Part shown: piece by piece, positions 52,507-60,904 of the stretch
Layout: every line of letters starts with the position of its first letter
How positions within the stretch are numbered: the first letter of the stretch is position 1
NCBI RefSeq assembly: GCF_001552195.1
Contig: NZ_BCQS01000007.1
Span: 1-64,000 of the forward strand
Direction: 5' to 3'
Source of the DNA: Actinomadura latina NBRC 106108
GTDB taxonomy: Bacteria; Actinomycetota; Actinomycetes; Streptosporangiales; Streptosporangiaceae
Length of the DNA stretch: 64,000 bases
Position numbers and translations under genes: made by a program
Notes under the pieces: generated by a model
Told to the model about the DNA's origin: nothing
Databases searched by the model: none
What the model saw: only the letters and a program-made list of their open reading frames with translations

Positions 52507-53071
52507 TGGCCGTTCCCGAAGGGGTCGAAGTCCTCGTCTTCGACACCGGCCCGCTTAGCCACTTCGCAAAAGAAGGATGGCTCGGATGCCTCCGCGCCGT
52601 GGTCGGTGCAAGATCGGCGGTCATTCCTGACACCGTGGTAGCGGAGTTGCAGGATGGTGTCCACCAGCATCCGCACCTTAGATCGGTCTTGGACGCCCCC
52701 TGGATAGAGCGGCGGGAACTCGTGGCCGAACTCGACGAGTTCGCCACGTTTAGCGCGCTGCTCGTTGGTGTGAGGCGGGAGTGCTCGCGTACGCCAAGGC
52801 CCACGGTGCGACGGCCATCATCGACGATGGCGCGGCCCGGAAGGCAGCGAAGGACCACCGGGTTCTGTTCCAGGGGACTCTCGGGCTGCTCTGCACCAGC
52901 GTCCGGGAGGGCTTCCTCACTCTCGATCTTGTGTCGGAACTGGCCGATCACCTGCTGGAAGGCGAGTATCGATTCCCCTTTGGCCCTGGCGAGTTCAAAC
53001 GTTGGGCACGTGAGAACCTTGGCTTGGGCGTCGACCTCAAAGACGAACCGCCTGTTGAGGAGAAGGCATGA
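52506..53071 (+). pseudogene. PIN-domain (DUF3368-like) ribonuclease, frameshifted
   Basis: The N-terminal part in the frame from ATG 52506 reads VLVFDTGPLSHFAKEG, PDTVVAELQDGV and FATFSALLVG; at about 52766-52780 conservation moves to another frame, which continues AGVLAYAKAHGATAIIDDGAARKAAK and VLFQGTLGLL to the stop at 53071. One added base in GGTGTGAGG would restore LVGGEAGVLAYA. Together the pieces give a complete PIN nuclease with its acidic residues (Asp in FDTGPL, Glu in AELQD, Asp-Asp in IIDDGAAR). It is translationally coupled to the XRE-ImmA gene. Likely a toxin inactivated by a 1-nt deletion; a programmed shift or sequence error cannot be excluded. Confidence 0.8.
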
Positions 53072-53084
53072 CCGGTGGCCGCTG

Positions 53085-53339
53085 TTAGTCGAAGAAGTTG
53101 AATTCGCCGTTGCGGACGCCGGCGAGGAAGGCTTCCCACTCGGCGCGGGTGTAGATGATGGCTTCGGCGTCGGGGTGGTGGCTGTGGCGGACGGCGACGC
53201 GTTCCGTCCCGTCCGCGAGGGGGCCCGCCTCCACGCAGTTGCCGCCGTGATCAGGGCTGAAGCTGCTGATGTACCAGGCGACGTTGGCGCGCTCCTGGGG
53301 GGTGAGTGCTTCGGGCGCTTCTGACTCGCTCACTGCCAT
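53085..53339 (-). CDS. DUF397 protein
   Basis: 84 residues. WYISSFSPDHGGNCVEAGPL and VAVRHSHHPDAEAIIYTRAEWEAFLAGVRNGEFNFF in segments match DUF397. An acidic N-terminal extension (SESEAPEALTPQERANV) precedes the domain. Its 5' end overlaps the XRE/DUF5753 gene by 10 bp, the standard coupled pair. Probably the small partner that modulates the regulator. Confidence 0.85.
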   Translation of the reverse strand: MAVSESEAPEALTPQERANVAWYISSFSPDHGGNCVEAGPLADGTERVAVRHSHHPDAEAIIYTRAEWEAFLAGVRNGEFNFFD

Positions 53340-54184
53340 TCCTCTGCTGCCGCCGAGACCAGGTCGGCTGATTCACCTGGCGTCAGAGCCAGACTCTGGT
53401 GACCAGCGTAAGCCTTGGCGAAACGTTCGGTTTCGGGTGTTTCGATGTAGATGGCACCTGCCATCGTCTCCGTGTAAGCCACTTCTGGGAAGGGGGCCGG
53501 CAGCTCAAAGATCGTGAAGGCTCCGTGGGTGCTGGCCGGTGTGCCTGCGCGGAAGCGCAGGACGCGGAGATCCACGGTGGGCATGGTTGCGCATTGTGCG
53601 AGGTGGCGGAGTTGGTCCGCCATGACTTGTGAGTCGCCGACCTGGCGGCGGAGGACCCCCTCGTCCAGAACCACTGTCAGCCGGGGTGGGGTGTCGCCTA
53701 CCAGTATCTGTTGCCGGTTCATCCGCAGTTCGTGCCAGCGCTCCATCTGCTCGATCGTGGCATTGGTGTCATTGATGCGGATCACCGCTTCGGCGTACTC
53801 GGGGGTCTGGAGGAGGCCCGGGATCACCATGGCGGCGTACGACCGTATGTGGGTGGCGCGGGATTCCAGCCAGACGTAGTCGATGAGAGAGCCCGCGACG
53901 TCCCTGGCATACCCGTCCCACCAGCCCTTCTGCCAGACGTCCTGGCTGAGCGTCATCAGTGCCTCCCGCCGCTGGGGATCGGAGACGCCGTACAGGTCCA
54001 GCAGGGCCATCAGGTCGGGACGGCGGATGGGGTAGAAGCCGGACTCGAAGCGACTGACCGTGCCGGGGTCCCGCTGGAGGTACTCGGCGACCTCCTTGAG
54101 CATCAGGCCACTGCCGTCGCGCAGTTCGCGGAGCTGTTGCCCGAGCCACTGGGAGCGCAGCGTCACCCGTTGCCGTTCGGCCAT
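53330..54184 (-). CDS. XRE-family regulator with DUF5753 domain
   Basis: 284 residues from ATG 54184 with AGGAGAG just upstream. Helix-turn-helix LGQQLRELRDGSGLMLKEVAEYLQRDPGTVSRFESG in segments, then the DUF5753 domain: SRATHIRSYAAMVIPGLLQTPEYAEAV, VVLDEGVLRRQVGDSQVMADQL, LRFRAGTPASTHGAFTIFELP. This is an intact member of the family whose truncated relative lies at 29.7 kb. It is divergent from a 95-aa gene with about 180 bp between starts, which holds no other feature I can name. Confidence 0.9.
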   Translation of the reverse strand: MAERQRVTLRSQWLGQQLRELRDGSGLMLKEVAEYLQRDPGTVSRFESGFYPIRRPDLMALLDLYGVSDPQRREALMTLSQDVWQKGWWDGYARDVAGSLIDYVWLESRATHIRSYAAMVIPGLLQTPEYAEAVIRINDTNATIEQMERWHELRMNRQQILVGDTPPRLTVVLDEGVLRRQVGDSQVMADQLRHLAQCATMPTVDLRVLRFRAGTPASTHGAFTIFELPAPFPEVAYTETMAGAIYIETPETERFAKAYAGHQSLALTPGESADLVSAAAEEWQ

Positions 54185-54361
54185 CTCTCCTCGCAAGAAT
54201 CTTGGTGAACAACTTGTCCATCGTTTGATCCGGTGAAAGCATGCACACTGTAATGCACAGGTCACGGTCTGCGATGGAGATCGTTGTAGACGGGCCGGGG
54301 CGGAGCGATGCTTGGCGGCTACCGTCCGTCCCGGCCCGGGGGCTCGGAAGGGAGTATCCGG

Positions 54362-54649
54362 ATGGATGACGTCCACGAATCCGAACAGCTGCCTGTCTAC
54401 CACGCCGAGGTGGCGGAGTGGGCGGTGGAGCTTGGCGGGGGTGTGGCGCCCAGGTTGTTCGTGCTCGTCCGGGAGGACCCCGGTGAGGGCGACGCGGTGG
54501 TGGACGAGATCGTCGCCTACGGGATCGTCATGCCGGACGGGTCGGCCGCGACCGTGCCGCTCGGCGGGCGCGGGTTCGGGCGGTGGCTCACGCCGGAGAG
54601 CGCTTCGCGGCGGATGGGCTCGGAGTTGGTTTGGCTGACTCCCGCGTAG
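54362..54649 (+). CDS. Hypothetical protein, 95 aa
   Basis: ATG 54362, preceded by GGAAGGGAG. MDDVHESEQLPVYHAEVAEWAVELGGGVAPRLFVLVREDPG, VDEIVAYGIVMPDGSAATVPLGGRG, WLTPESASRRMGSELVWL, in segments. Similar short proteins are found divergent from XRE/DUF397 pairs in actinomycetes and may be the regulated third component, but the family has no name I can give. A strong terminator follows. Confidence 0.7.
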   Translation: MDDVHESEQLPVYHAEVAEWAVELGGGVAPRLFVLVREDPGEGDAVVDEIVAYGIVMPDGSAATVPLGGRGFGRWLTPESASRRMGSELVWLTPA

Positions 54650-54656
54650 CACGGCC

Positions 54657-54693
54657 GAAGGCCCCCGAGTCCTCGGCGGGTTCGGGGGCCTTC
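54657..54693. terminator. Bidirectional terminator hairpin before moeZ
   Basis: A 12-bp perfect stem (GAAGGCCCCCGA at 54657-54668 with 54682-54693) and 13-nt loop between convergent genes. Confidence 0.85.
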
Positions 54694-54701
54694 TGGTGGC
54701 G

Positions 54702-55883
54702 TCAGTAGCTGGGCTGGCTGGGGTCGATCTGGTTGACCCAGGCCAGGACGCCGCCGCCGACGTGGACGGCGTCGCTGAAACCGGCGTTCTTCACGACGGC
54801 CAGGGCCTCGGCGGAGCGGACGCCCGACTTGCAGTGCAGGACGATCTTCTTGTCCTGCGGGAGGCGCTCCAGGGCGGAGCCGTTCAGGAACTCGCCCTTC
54901 GGGATCAGCGTCGCGCCCGGGATCGAGACGATCTCGTACTCGTTGGGCTCGCGGACGTCCACGAGGAAGATGTCCTCGTCGTTGTCCTGCATGGCCTTGA
55001 GGTCGCGGACGGAGATCGTGGAGTCCTTCGCGGCCTCGGTGGCCTCCTCGGAGACCGCGCCGCAGAACGCCTCGTAGTCCTCCAGGAGCTCGGTCTGCGT
55101 CGGGTTCTTGCCGCAGAGCGGGCACTCCGGGTCCTTGCGGACCTTGACCGAGCGGTAGGTCATTTCGAGGGCGTCGTAGATCATCAGCCGGCCGACGAGG
55201 GGCTCGCCGATGCCGGTGAGGAGCTTGATCCCCTCGTTCACCTGGATGGAGCCGATGGAGGAGCACAGCACGCCGAGGACGCCGCCCTCGGCGCAGGACG
55301 GGACCATGCCCGGCGGCGGCGGCTCGGGGTAGAGGCAGCGGTAGCACGGGCCGTACTCGGCCCAGAAGACCGACGCCTGGCCGTCGAACCGGTAGATCGA
55401 GCCCCACACGTACGGCTTGCCGAGCAGCACGGCCGCGTCGTTCACCATGTAGCGGGTCGCGAAGTTGTCGGTGCCGTCGAGGATCAGGTCGTACTGGGAG
55501 AAGATGTCCATGATGTTGTCGCGGTCGAGCGCCGTGTTGTGCGTGACGACGTCGATCAGCGGGTTGATCTCACGGACCGTCTCCGCCGCCGACTCGACCT
55601 TCGGCTTGCCGAGGGACGACTGGCGGTGGATGACCTGCCGCTGCAGGTTGGACTCGTCCACGACGTCGAAGTCGATGACGCCGAGGGTGCCCACGCCGGC
55701 GGCGGCGAGGTAGAGGAGGGCGGGGGAGCCGAGCCCGCCGGCGCCCACGATCAGAACCTTGGAGTTCTTGAGGCGCTTCTGCCCGGACATGCCCACGTCG
55801 GGGATGATCAGGTGCCGCGAGTAGCGGTTGACCTCGTCGCGGGTGAGCTCCGCTGCGGGCTCGACCAGAGGTGGCAACGACAC
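54702..55883 (-). CDS. moeZ: Adenylyltransferase/sulfurtransferase MoeZ
   Basis: 393 residues from GTG 55883. The E1-like ThiF domain has VLIVGAGGLGSPALLYLAAAGVG, IDFDVVDESNLQRQ and the zinc pairs CYRCLYP and CPLCG. The C-terminal rhodanese domain has the persulfide Cys in HCKSGVRSAE. MoeZ adenylates and sulfurates small sulfur carriers (MoaD, CysO and thiamin/thioamide carriers) for molybdopterin, cysteine and other pathways. In mycobacteria moeB lies next to the TetR-DUF3107-rhlE genes, here about 15 kb away across an inserted block. Confidence 0.95.
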   Translation of the reverse strand: MSLPPLVEPAAELTRDEVNRYSRHLIIPDVGMSGQKRLKNSKVLIVGAGGLGSPALLYLAAAGVGTLGVIDFDVVDESNLQRQVIHRQSSLGKPKVESAAETVREINPLIDVVTHNTALDRDNIMDIFSQYDLILDGTDNFATRYMVNDAAVLLGKPYVWGSIYRFDGQASVFWAEYGPCYRCLYPEPPPPGMVPSCAEGGVLGVLCSSIGSIQVNEGIKLLTGIGEPLVGRLMIYDALEMTYRSVKVRKDPECPLCGKNPTQTELLEDYEAFCGAVSEEATEAAKDSTISVRDLKAMQDNDEDIFLVDVREPNEYEIVSIPGATLIPKGEFLNGSALERLPQDKKIVLHCKSGVRSAEALAVVKNAGFSDAVHVGGGVLAWVNQIDPSQPSY

Positions 55884-56107
55884 GGTGGGTGCTCCTGTGC
55901 TGACGCTCGGCTGTGATGAGAGGGCGGGACGTCACTGTCCTCGTCCGCACAACCTTGCCACGCCCCGCGGAATTCCCTGCGGCCGCCCGCCCCCGCGACG
56001 CCCACGTCACCCGGACGATGCGGAATGAACCCTGAGGAAAAGGGCACACCAGTCGGACGCGGGGCCGGTCGACGGAATCGGCCCGCGGGTGAAAGAGGTG
56101 ACGGGGC

Positions 56108-56287
56108 ATGGGGTTCCTCAAGCGGTTCTCGCGGAGCCGGGCCGGTGGCCGCGGCGCGGGACCCGGGCGGAAGCCGACGCTGCGGGAGCGGCGGGCGCGC
56201 CGGCGCACCCGGGAGGCGGAGGCCAGGCTCCTGGAGACCGAGGCCCGCATCCACCACGAGGCGGACCGGATCCGCCGCGCCACCTGA
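56108..56287 (+). CDS. Small basic protein, 59 aa
   Basis: ATG 56108, AGAGGTG upstream. MGFLKRFSRSRAGG, then a low-complexity Arg/Ala/Glu helix (RERRARRRTREAEARLLETEARIHHEADRIRRAT in segments) that is strongly basic and probably a single alpha-helix. It precedes the CsbD-like gene by 74 bp and shares its MGFL start. Codon third positions are GC-rich as in real genes. No known family. Confidence 0.55.
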   Translation: MGFLKRFSRSRAGGRGAGPGRKPTLRERRARRRTREAEARLLETEARIHHEADRIRRAT

Positions 56288-56360
56288 CGCGCCGCGCGGC
56301 CCGCCACCCGGCGGGCGCCGTGCGGACTCGTCCACAGACCTTCCTGAGTGAGGAGAAGCC

Positions 56361-56555
56361 ATGGGCTTCCTGGACAAGCTGAAGAACAAGACGCAGAAGG
56401 CCAAGGGCCGGAGCAAGGAGGAGACCGGGCGGCAGGCCGGCGACCCCCGCATGGAGGCCGAGGGCCGCAAGGACCGCGCGGCCGGCGGCGCCAAGCAGGT
56501 CGGTGAGCAGGCCAAGGACGCGGCCAAGGAGGCCCGCCGGACGTTCGGGTCCTGA
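56361..56555 (+). CDS. CsbD-like stress protein
   Basis: 64 residues from ATG 56361 with GGAGAAG upstream. MGFLDKLKNKTQKAKGRSKEETG, RKDRAAGGAKQVGEQAKDAAKE are typical of CsbD: small, Lys/Ala/Glu-rich, helical, general-stress-induced. Function unknown. Likely cotranscribed with the preceding 59-aa gene. Confidence 0.8.
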   Translation: MGFLDKLKNKTQKAKGRSKEETGRQAGDPRMEAEGRKDRAAGGAKQVGEQAKDAAKEARRTFGS

Positions 56556-56633
56556 CCCGCGGGGCCGGGCGGACGCGGGCCTTACCCGGTTGCCAGGGCG
56601 GAATGTCGCGAAGCACAGTTAATCTTGGCTGTT

Positions 56634-57524
56634 GTGGCATTCACGCCCCCCTCCCAGCAGCCGCCGCCGCGTCCCCCGTACCCGGGCCCGCCGCCGGGGC
56701 CGCCCCGCGTGGGACCGCCCCGGCCGATGGGCCCGCCACCCCCGCCAGCCCCGCCGCCCTCGCCGCGCGACCCGCTGGCGGTGCTGGGGCTGACCGGCCG
56801 CCAGTGGATGGTCGTCGCGCTCGTCGTCGGCTGCTGCTACCTGGTCACCACCGGGATCGCCATGACCGGCGCCTGGACGACCTTCCACCGCGAGCCCACC
56901 ACCGCCGAGCTCCAGGTGGCCGCGAACAAGGAGGTCGCGCGGCGCTGGCAGGCATGGCCCGCGAGCCGCATCTTCCCTGAGAAGATCCCGTACCGCCCCA
57001 TCGGGGACCACACCGAGTACGCGACCCGGACGGGCATCGTCCCCGACACCGCCTGCGCCCAGGCCGTGGACGAGGAGATGGTGCCGGCGCTCGGCCGGCA
57101 CGGCTGCCGCGCCGTCCTGCGCGCAACCTACGTCGACCAGCTGCAGGGCGTCGTCGTCACCATCGGCGTCGTCGTGTTCCCCGACCCGTGGAAGGCCGAC
57201 CGCGCGTTCAAGGAGCTGCCGGGCTCGCAGGGCCCGGACGAGGGGGAGGGCTCGGTCGAGCCCGCGCTGCTCGCGGCCCCGTTCCCGGGCACGGCGGCCG
57301 CCGGGTTCACCGACGAGGCCCGGCAGGACCGGACGAGCGACCGCGGCGGCCCGTACGTCGTGCTGACGACGTCGGGGCAGTCCGACGGCCGTCCCGCGGC
57401 CGAGATCAAGAAGGCGCGGCCGGGCGAGCTGTTCGCCGTGGCGCCGCAGATCGGCCACGCCGTCGCCCGGTCGCTCGCCGCCAAGTCGGTGCCCGACTGC
57501 GACGACCCGGAGTGGCAGTGCTGA
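56634..57524 (+). CDS. Membrane-anchored protein paired with mycosin, copy 1
   Basis: 296 residues from GTG 56634; TAATCT at 56620-56625 fits a leaderless start. A Pro-rich cytoplasmic N-terminus, one membrane helix (MVVALVVGCCYLVTTGIAMTGA), then an extracellular domain with RWQAWPASRIFPEKIPYR, HGCRAVLRATYVDQLQGVVVTIGVVVFPD and a C-terminal DCDDPEWQC. Copy 2 (58923-59690) has the same order of motifs and Cys residues. No family name known. The stop overlaps the mycosin start. Role inferred: substrate, inhibitor or membrane partner of the protease. Confidence 0.8.
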   Translation: MAFTPPSQQPPPRPPYPGPPPGPPRVGPPRPMGPPPPPAPPPSPRDPLAVLGLTGRQWMVVALVVGCCYLVTTGIAMTGAWTTFHREPTTAELQVAANKEVARRWQAWPASRIFPEKIPYRPIGDHTEYATRTGIVPDTACAQAVDEEMVPALGRHGCRAVLRATYVDQLQGVVVTIGVVVFPDPWKADRAFKELPGSQGPDEGEGSVEPALLAAPFPGTAAAGFTDEARQDRTSDRGGPYVVLTTSGQSDGRPAAEIKKARPGELFAVAPQIGHAVARSLAAKSVPDCDDPEWQC

Positions 57525-58897
57525 GGCGTGCGCGGGGGCGGGTGACCGCCGTCCTGCTGGCGGGGACGCTGGCCGGGAGCTGGCTGGCGCCCGTCGAGGC
57601 GCACGCGGACGTGGTCCGCGACCTGCAGCGGCCGATGCTGAAGCTGCTCGGCATGGAGGCCGCGTGGAAGATCAGCAAAGGGCAGGGCGTGACCGTCGCG
57701 GTCGTCGACTCGGGCGTCGACCCGAACCAGGCGGACCTGCGCGGCAAGGTCACCACCGGGCCCAACATGATCGCCTTCGTCGACCGGGGGAGGCCCGCGC
57801 GGCTGCACGGCACCGGGATGGCGTCATTGATCGCCGGGCACGGCCACGGCGCGGGGGGCCGCTCCGGGATCATCGGCATGGCCCCGCGGGCGCGCGTCCT
57901 CGCGATCCGCGCCATCAGCGAGCCGGAGGACGCCGGCTACGCCCGCTACAAGCGGTCGGAGCCGGCGCGGAAGGCCGTCGGGCGCGCCATCCGGTACGCC
58001 GCCGACCAGGGCGCCGACGTGATCAACCTCTCGATCGGCAGCGCCGAGGAGATCGCGGACGAGCGCGAGGCCGTCGGCTACGCCATCGGCAAGGGCGTCG
58101 TGGTCGTGTCGGCGGCGGGCAACGACGGCGACAAGGACCGCCTGCTGGACGAGGACGGGTTCGCGCCGTACTCCTATCCGGCGTCCTATCCCGGCGTCAT
58201 CGCGGTCGCGGCCGCGCAGCCGGGCCACGCCCGCGCGCCGTTCTCCAACCGCAACTACTCGGTGGTGCTGTCCGCGCCGGGCGTCGGCGTCACCTCCGCG
58301 GCCCCCGGCGCCGACCGGTACTTCGTCGGCGCCGGCACCAGCCAGGCCAGCGCGATCGTCTCCGGGATCGCCGCGCTGATCCGCGCCAAGTATCCGGAGA
58401 TGGCGCCCGCGCTGGTGTCGCAGGCGCTGGTGCAGAGCACCCGGTACGGGCCGAAGGACGGCTACGACCCGGAGGTCGGGTTCGGCGAGGTGCACGCGGC
58501 CCGCGCGCTGTCGGCGGCGGCCTCGATCGCGTCGGCGCCCGCCGGAGCGGGCAAGGGCAAGCCCGCCCGCGAGCGGTTCGGCGCGGCGGATCCGGAGCCC
58601 GTGCGGGTCATCGACCGTCCCGTCTGGGTCGGCTGGGTGATCGTCGTGATCCTGGTGCTCGGCATCGGCGGGGCGGCCGGGGCCGGCGCCCTCTCCCTCG
58701 CCTTCCGGCGCCGCCACGCGAGGCCCGCGGACGGGCCGCCGCCCGGCCCGTCCCCCGGCCCGCCGCCCGGCCCGTACGGTGCGCGCCCGTACGGCCCGCC
58801 GCCGCGCCCGCCGTACATCGCGCCGCGCCCGCCGGGGCCGGCGCCGCCCGGCCCGCGCGCCGCGCCCGGCGGTCCGCCGCTCGCGCCCCCGTCCTGA
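57518..58897 (+). CDS. Mycosin-like subtilase (S8), copy 1
   Basis: 459 residues from GTG 57518; GGAG 5 nt upstream; an in-frame GTG at 57512 is possible. Signal peptide to about residue 31 (AHA). Catalytic Asp64 (VVDSGVD), His97 (LHGTGMAS) and Ser275 (GAGTSQASAIVSG); the oxyanion Asn is in SAAGNDGD. One C-terminal helix (about 370-392) and a Pro/Gly-rich cytoplasmic tail follow, as in MycP of type VII secretion. No ESX genes (eccB-E, esxA/B) are in the window, so it is an orphan mycosin. Coupled to the membrane protein before it. Confidence 0.9.
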   Translation: MLRRARGRVTAVLLAGTLAGSWLAPVEAHADVVRDLQRPMLKLLGMEAAWKISKGQGVTVAVVDSGVDPNQADLRGKVTTGPNMIAFVDRGRPARLHGTGMASLIAGHGHGAGGRSGIIGMAPRARVLAIRAISEPEDAGYARYKRSEPARKAVGRAIRYAADQGADVINLSIGSAEEIADEREAVGYAIGKGVVVVSAAGNDGDKDRLLDEDGFAPYSYPASYPGVIAVAAAQPGHARAPFSNRNYSVVLSAPGVGVTSAAPGADRYFVGAGTSQASAIVSGIAALIRAKYPEMAPALVSQALVQSTRYGPKDGYDPEVGFGEVHAARALSAAASIASAPAGAGKGKPARERFGAADPEPVRVIDRPVWVGWVIVVILVLGIGGAAGAGALSLAFRRRHARPADGPPPGPSPGPPPGPYGARPYGPPPRPPYIAPRPPGPAPPGPRAAPGGPPLAPPS

Positions 58898-58922
58898 CCC
58901 GGCTTCGGCTACGCTCCGCTGG

Positions 58923-59690
58923 GTGTCGCGCGCCGTGATTACCGCCCCGGGCACCGAGCCGGAACCGGGATCCGGCGACCCGTCCGGCGGCTGGCGGGTG
59001 TCGCGCCGGACGGCGGCGCTGGTGGCCGCGTCAGCGTGCGCGACGGTGTTCGCCGTCGCCGCGGTGCGCCTGTCGGCGGAGCTGACCCGCGGCCCGACGC
59101 CCGCCGAGCGGGCCGCCGCCGCGGCGGCGGAGCCGGCCGGCCGCTACCGCACCTGGCCGGCCGGGCGGATCTTCCCCGCCGAGATCCCGTACACGCTCGG
59201 CCAGTCGGCCCCGGAGACGGCCCGCCGGGTCGGGATCGGCACCGACACCCGCTGCGAGACGGCCGCCGACGACGCGCTCGTCCGCTCCCTGACGTCCCGC
59301 GGCTGCCGGGCCGTGCTCCGCGCCACCTACCTCGACCAGGCGCAGGGCCTCGCGGTGACGGTCGGCGTGGTGGTGTTCCCGGACGAGCGGTCGGCGCGCG
59401 AGGCGGTCGCCTGGTTCCCGGACGGCGAGCCGCGCCCCGGCCTGCGGGCGCTGCCGTTCGCGGACTCGGTGGCCGCCCGGTTCGGCGACGCGGCCCGGCA
59501 GACGTCCGCCGCCGCGCAGCGCGGCCCGTACGTGGTCGCGGCAACGGCCGGCTACGCCGACGGGCGGCCCGCGCTGCGCGGCGCGCAGGCCGACCTGGCC
59601 GAGCTCGCGCCGCAGCTGGTGCGGGGGGTGCTCCGGCCGCTGGCGACGCCCGCGACGGTCCGCTGCGGGGAGCGGGAGTGGCGGTGCTGA
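58923..59690 (+). CDS. Membrane-anchored protein paired with mycosin, copy 2
   Basis: 255 residues from GTG 58923 (or 58935); TACGCT at 58910-58915 suggests leaderless transcription. One membrane helix (TAALVAASACATVFAVAAV) then an outer domain aligned with copy 1: YRTWPAGRIFPAEIPY, RGCRAVLRATYLDQAQGLAVTVGVVVFPDE, and C-terminal RCGEREWRC. The long Pro-rich N-terminus of copy 1 is absent. It overlaps the second mycosin start, reproducing the two-gene unit. Confidence 0.8.
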   Translation: MSRAVITAPGTEPEPGSGDPSGGWRVSRRTAALVAASACATVFAVAAVRLSAELTRGPTPAERAAAAAAEPAGRYRTWPAGRIFPAEIPYTLGQSAPETARRVGIGTDTRCETAADDALVRSLTSRGCRAVLRATYLDQAQGLAVTVGVVVFPDERSAREAVAWFPDGEPRPGLRALPFADSVAARFGDAARQTSAAAQRGPYVVAATAGYADGRPALRGAQADLAELAPQLVRGVLRPLATPATVRCGEREWRC

Positions 59691-60904
59691 GGCGGCTCGC
59701 CGCCGCGTCGGCCGCCCTGGCCGCCCTGACGGCGCTCACCCTCATGCCCGTGCCTCCCGCGCACGCCGATCAGGTGCGGGACGCGGTGATGCCCGTCCTC
59801 GAGTCGCTGAACGTCCCGCGCGCGTGGACGATGTCGAAGGGCGCCGGTGCGACCGTCGCCGTCCTCGACTCGGGAGTGGACGCAGACCAGGCCGACCTCG
59901 CGGGGTCGGTCACCGTGGGGCCCGACCTCGCGCAGGGCGCCGGCCCGGCGGGCGCCCGGCCGAAGCGGCTGCACGGCACCAACATGGCGTCCATCATCGC
60001 CGGGCACGGGCACGGCCCCGGTGGCGCGCTGGGGATGATCGGCGTCGCGCCCGAGGCGCGGCTGCTGTCCCTGCGGGTGATCCTGGAGCGGGACGAGCCG
60101 GGCTTCACCGAGTTCACCGGCGCCGAGCGCTTCGCCGGGACGATCGCCGAGGGCATCCGGTACGCGGTCGACCACGGCGCCGACGTGATCAACCTGTCGC
60201 TGGGCCGCTCGTACCCGACACCGCGCGAGCGGGAGGCCGTCGCGTACGCGGTCCGCCGCAATGTGGTCGTGGTCGCGGCGGCCGGCAACGGGGGAGCGGA
60301 GCGGACGGCGAAGCGCGGCGGGCACACCCGGTACTCCTACCCGGCGTCGTTCCCCGGCGTGATCTCCGTCGCCGCCGTGGACGCGGCGGGCCGGCACGCC
60401 GGGTTCTCCAACCGCAACTCCGGCGTCGTCGTGTCCGCGCCCGGCGTGCAGATCATCGGTGCCGGGCCGGACGGCGGCTACTGGGTCGGGGACGGCACGA
60501 GCCCCGCGACCGCGTTCGTCTCCGGCATCGCCGCGCTCGTCAGGTCCCGGCACCCCGGCCTCGCGCCCGCCCTGGTCACGCAGGCGATCGTGGCGAGCAC
60601 GCAGAACCGGCCGGAGCGCGGCTACGACCGCGCGGTCGGGTTCGGGCGGGTCGACGCCGCCGCTGCGCTGGCCGCGTCCGACGGCCTCGCCGGGGCGCGG
60701 ATGAGCGGCGCGGGCCTGCCCGGCGACCGCCGCTTCGCGGACGATCCCGTCCGCCCGGTGCGGGTGGTGCACCGCTCGGGCGGGCTCGTCTTCACCTGCG
60801 TCCTGGTCTGCGCGCTGGCCCTGTTCGGCCTGGCGGGCGCGGCCGTGTGCTTGCGCGGCGCCCCGCACGATCCGGGAGAATCGTCGGATGCAGTCCGAAC
60901 CTGA
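59684..60904 (+). CDS. Mycosin-like subtilase (S8), copy 2
   Basis: 406 residues from GTG 59684. Signal peptide ends near PAHA. Catalytic Asp62 (VLDSGVD), His97 (LHGTNMAS) and Ser273 (GDGTSPATAFVSG); Asn in AAAGNGGAE. One C-terminal helix (LVFTCVLVCALALFGLAGAAV) with a short tail rather than the Pro-rich tail of copy 1. All catalytic residues are kept in both copies. Its 3' end overlaps the alkyltransferase-like gene by 17 bp. Confidence 0.9.
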   Translation: MLRRLAAASAALAALTALTLMPVPPAHADQVRDAVMPVLESLNVPRAWTMSKGAGATVAVLDSGVDADQADLAGSVTVGPDLAQGAGPAGARPKRLHGTNMASIIAGHGHGPGGALGMIGVAPEARLLSLRVILERDEPGFTEFTGAERFAGTIAEGIRYAVDHGADVINLSLGRSYPTPREREAVAYAVRRNVVVVAAAGNGGAERTAKRGGHTRYSYPASFPGVISVAAVDAAGRHAGFSNRNSGVVVSAPGVQIIGAGPDGGYWVGDGTSPATAFVSGIAALVRSRHPGLAPALVTQAIVASTQNRPERGYDRAVGFGRVDAAAALAASDGLAGARMSGAGLPGDRRFADDPVRPVRVVHRSGGLVFTCVLVCALALFGLAGAAVCLRGAPHDPGESSDAVRT

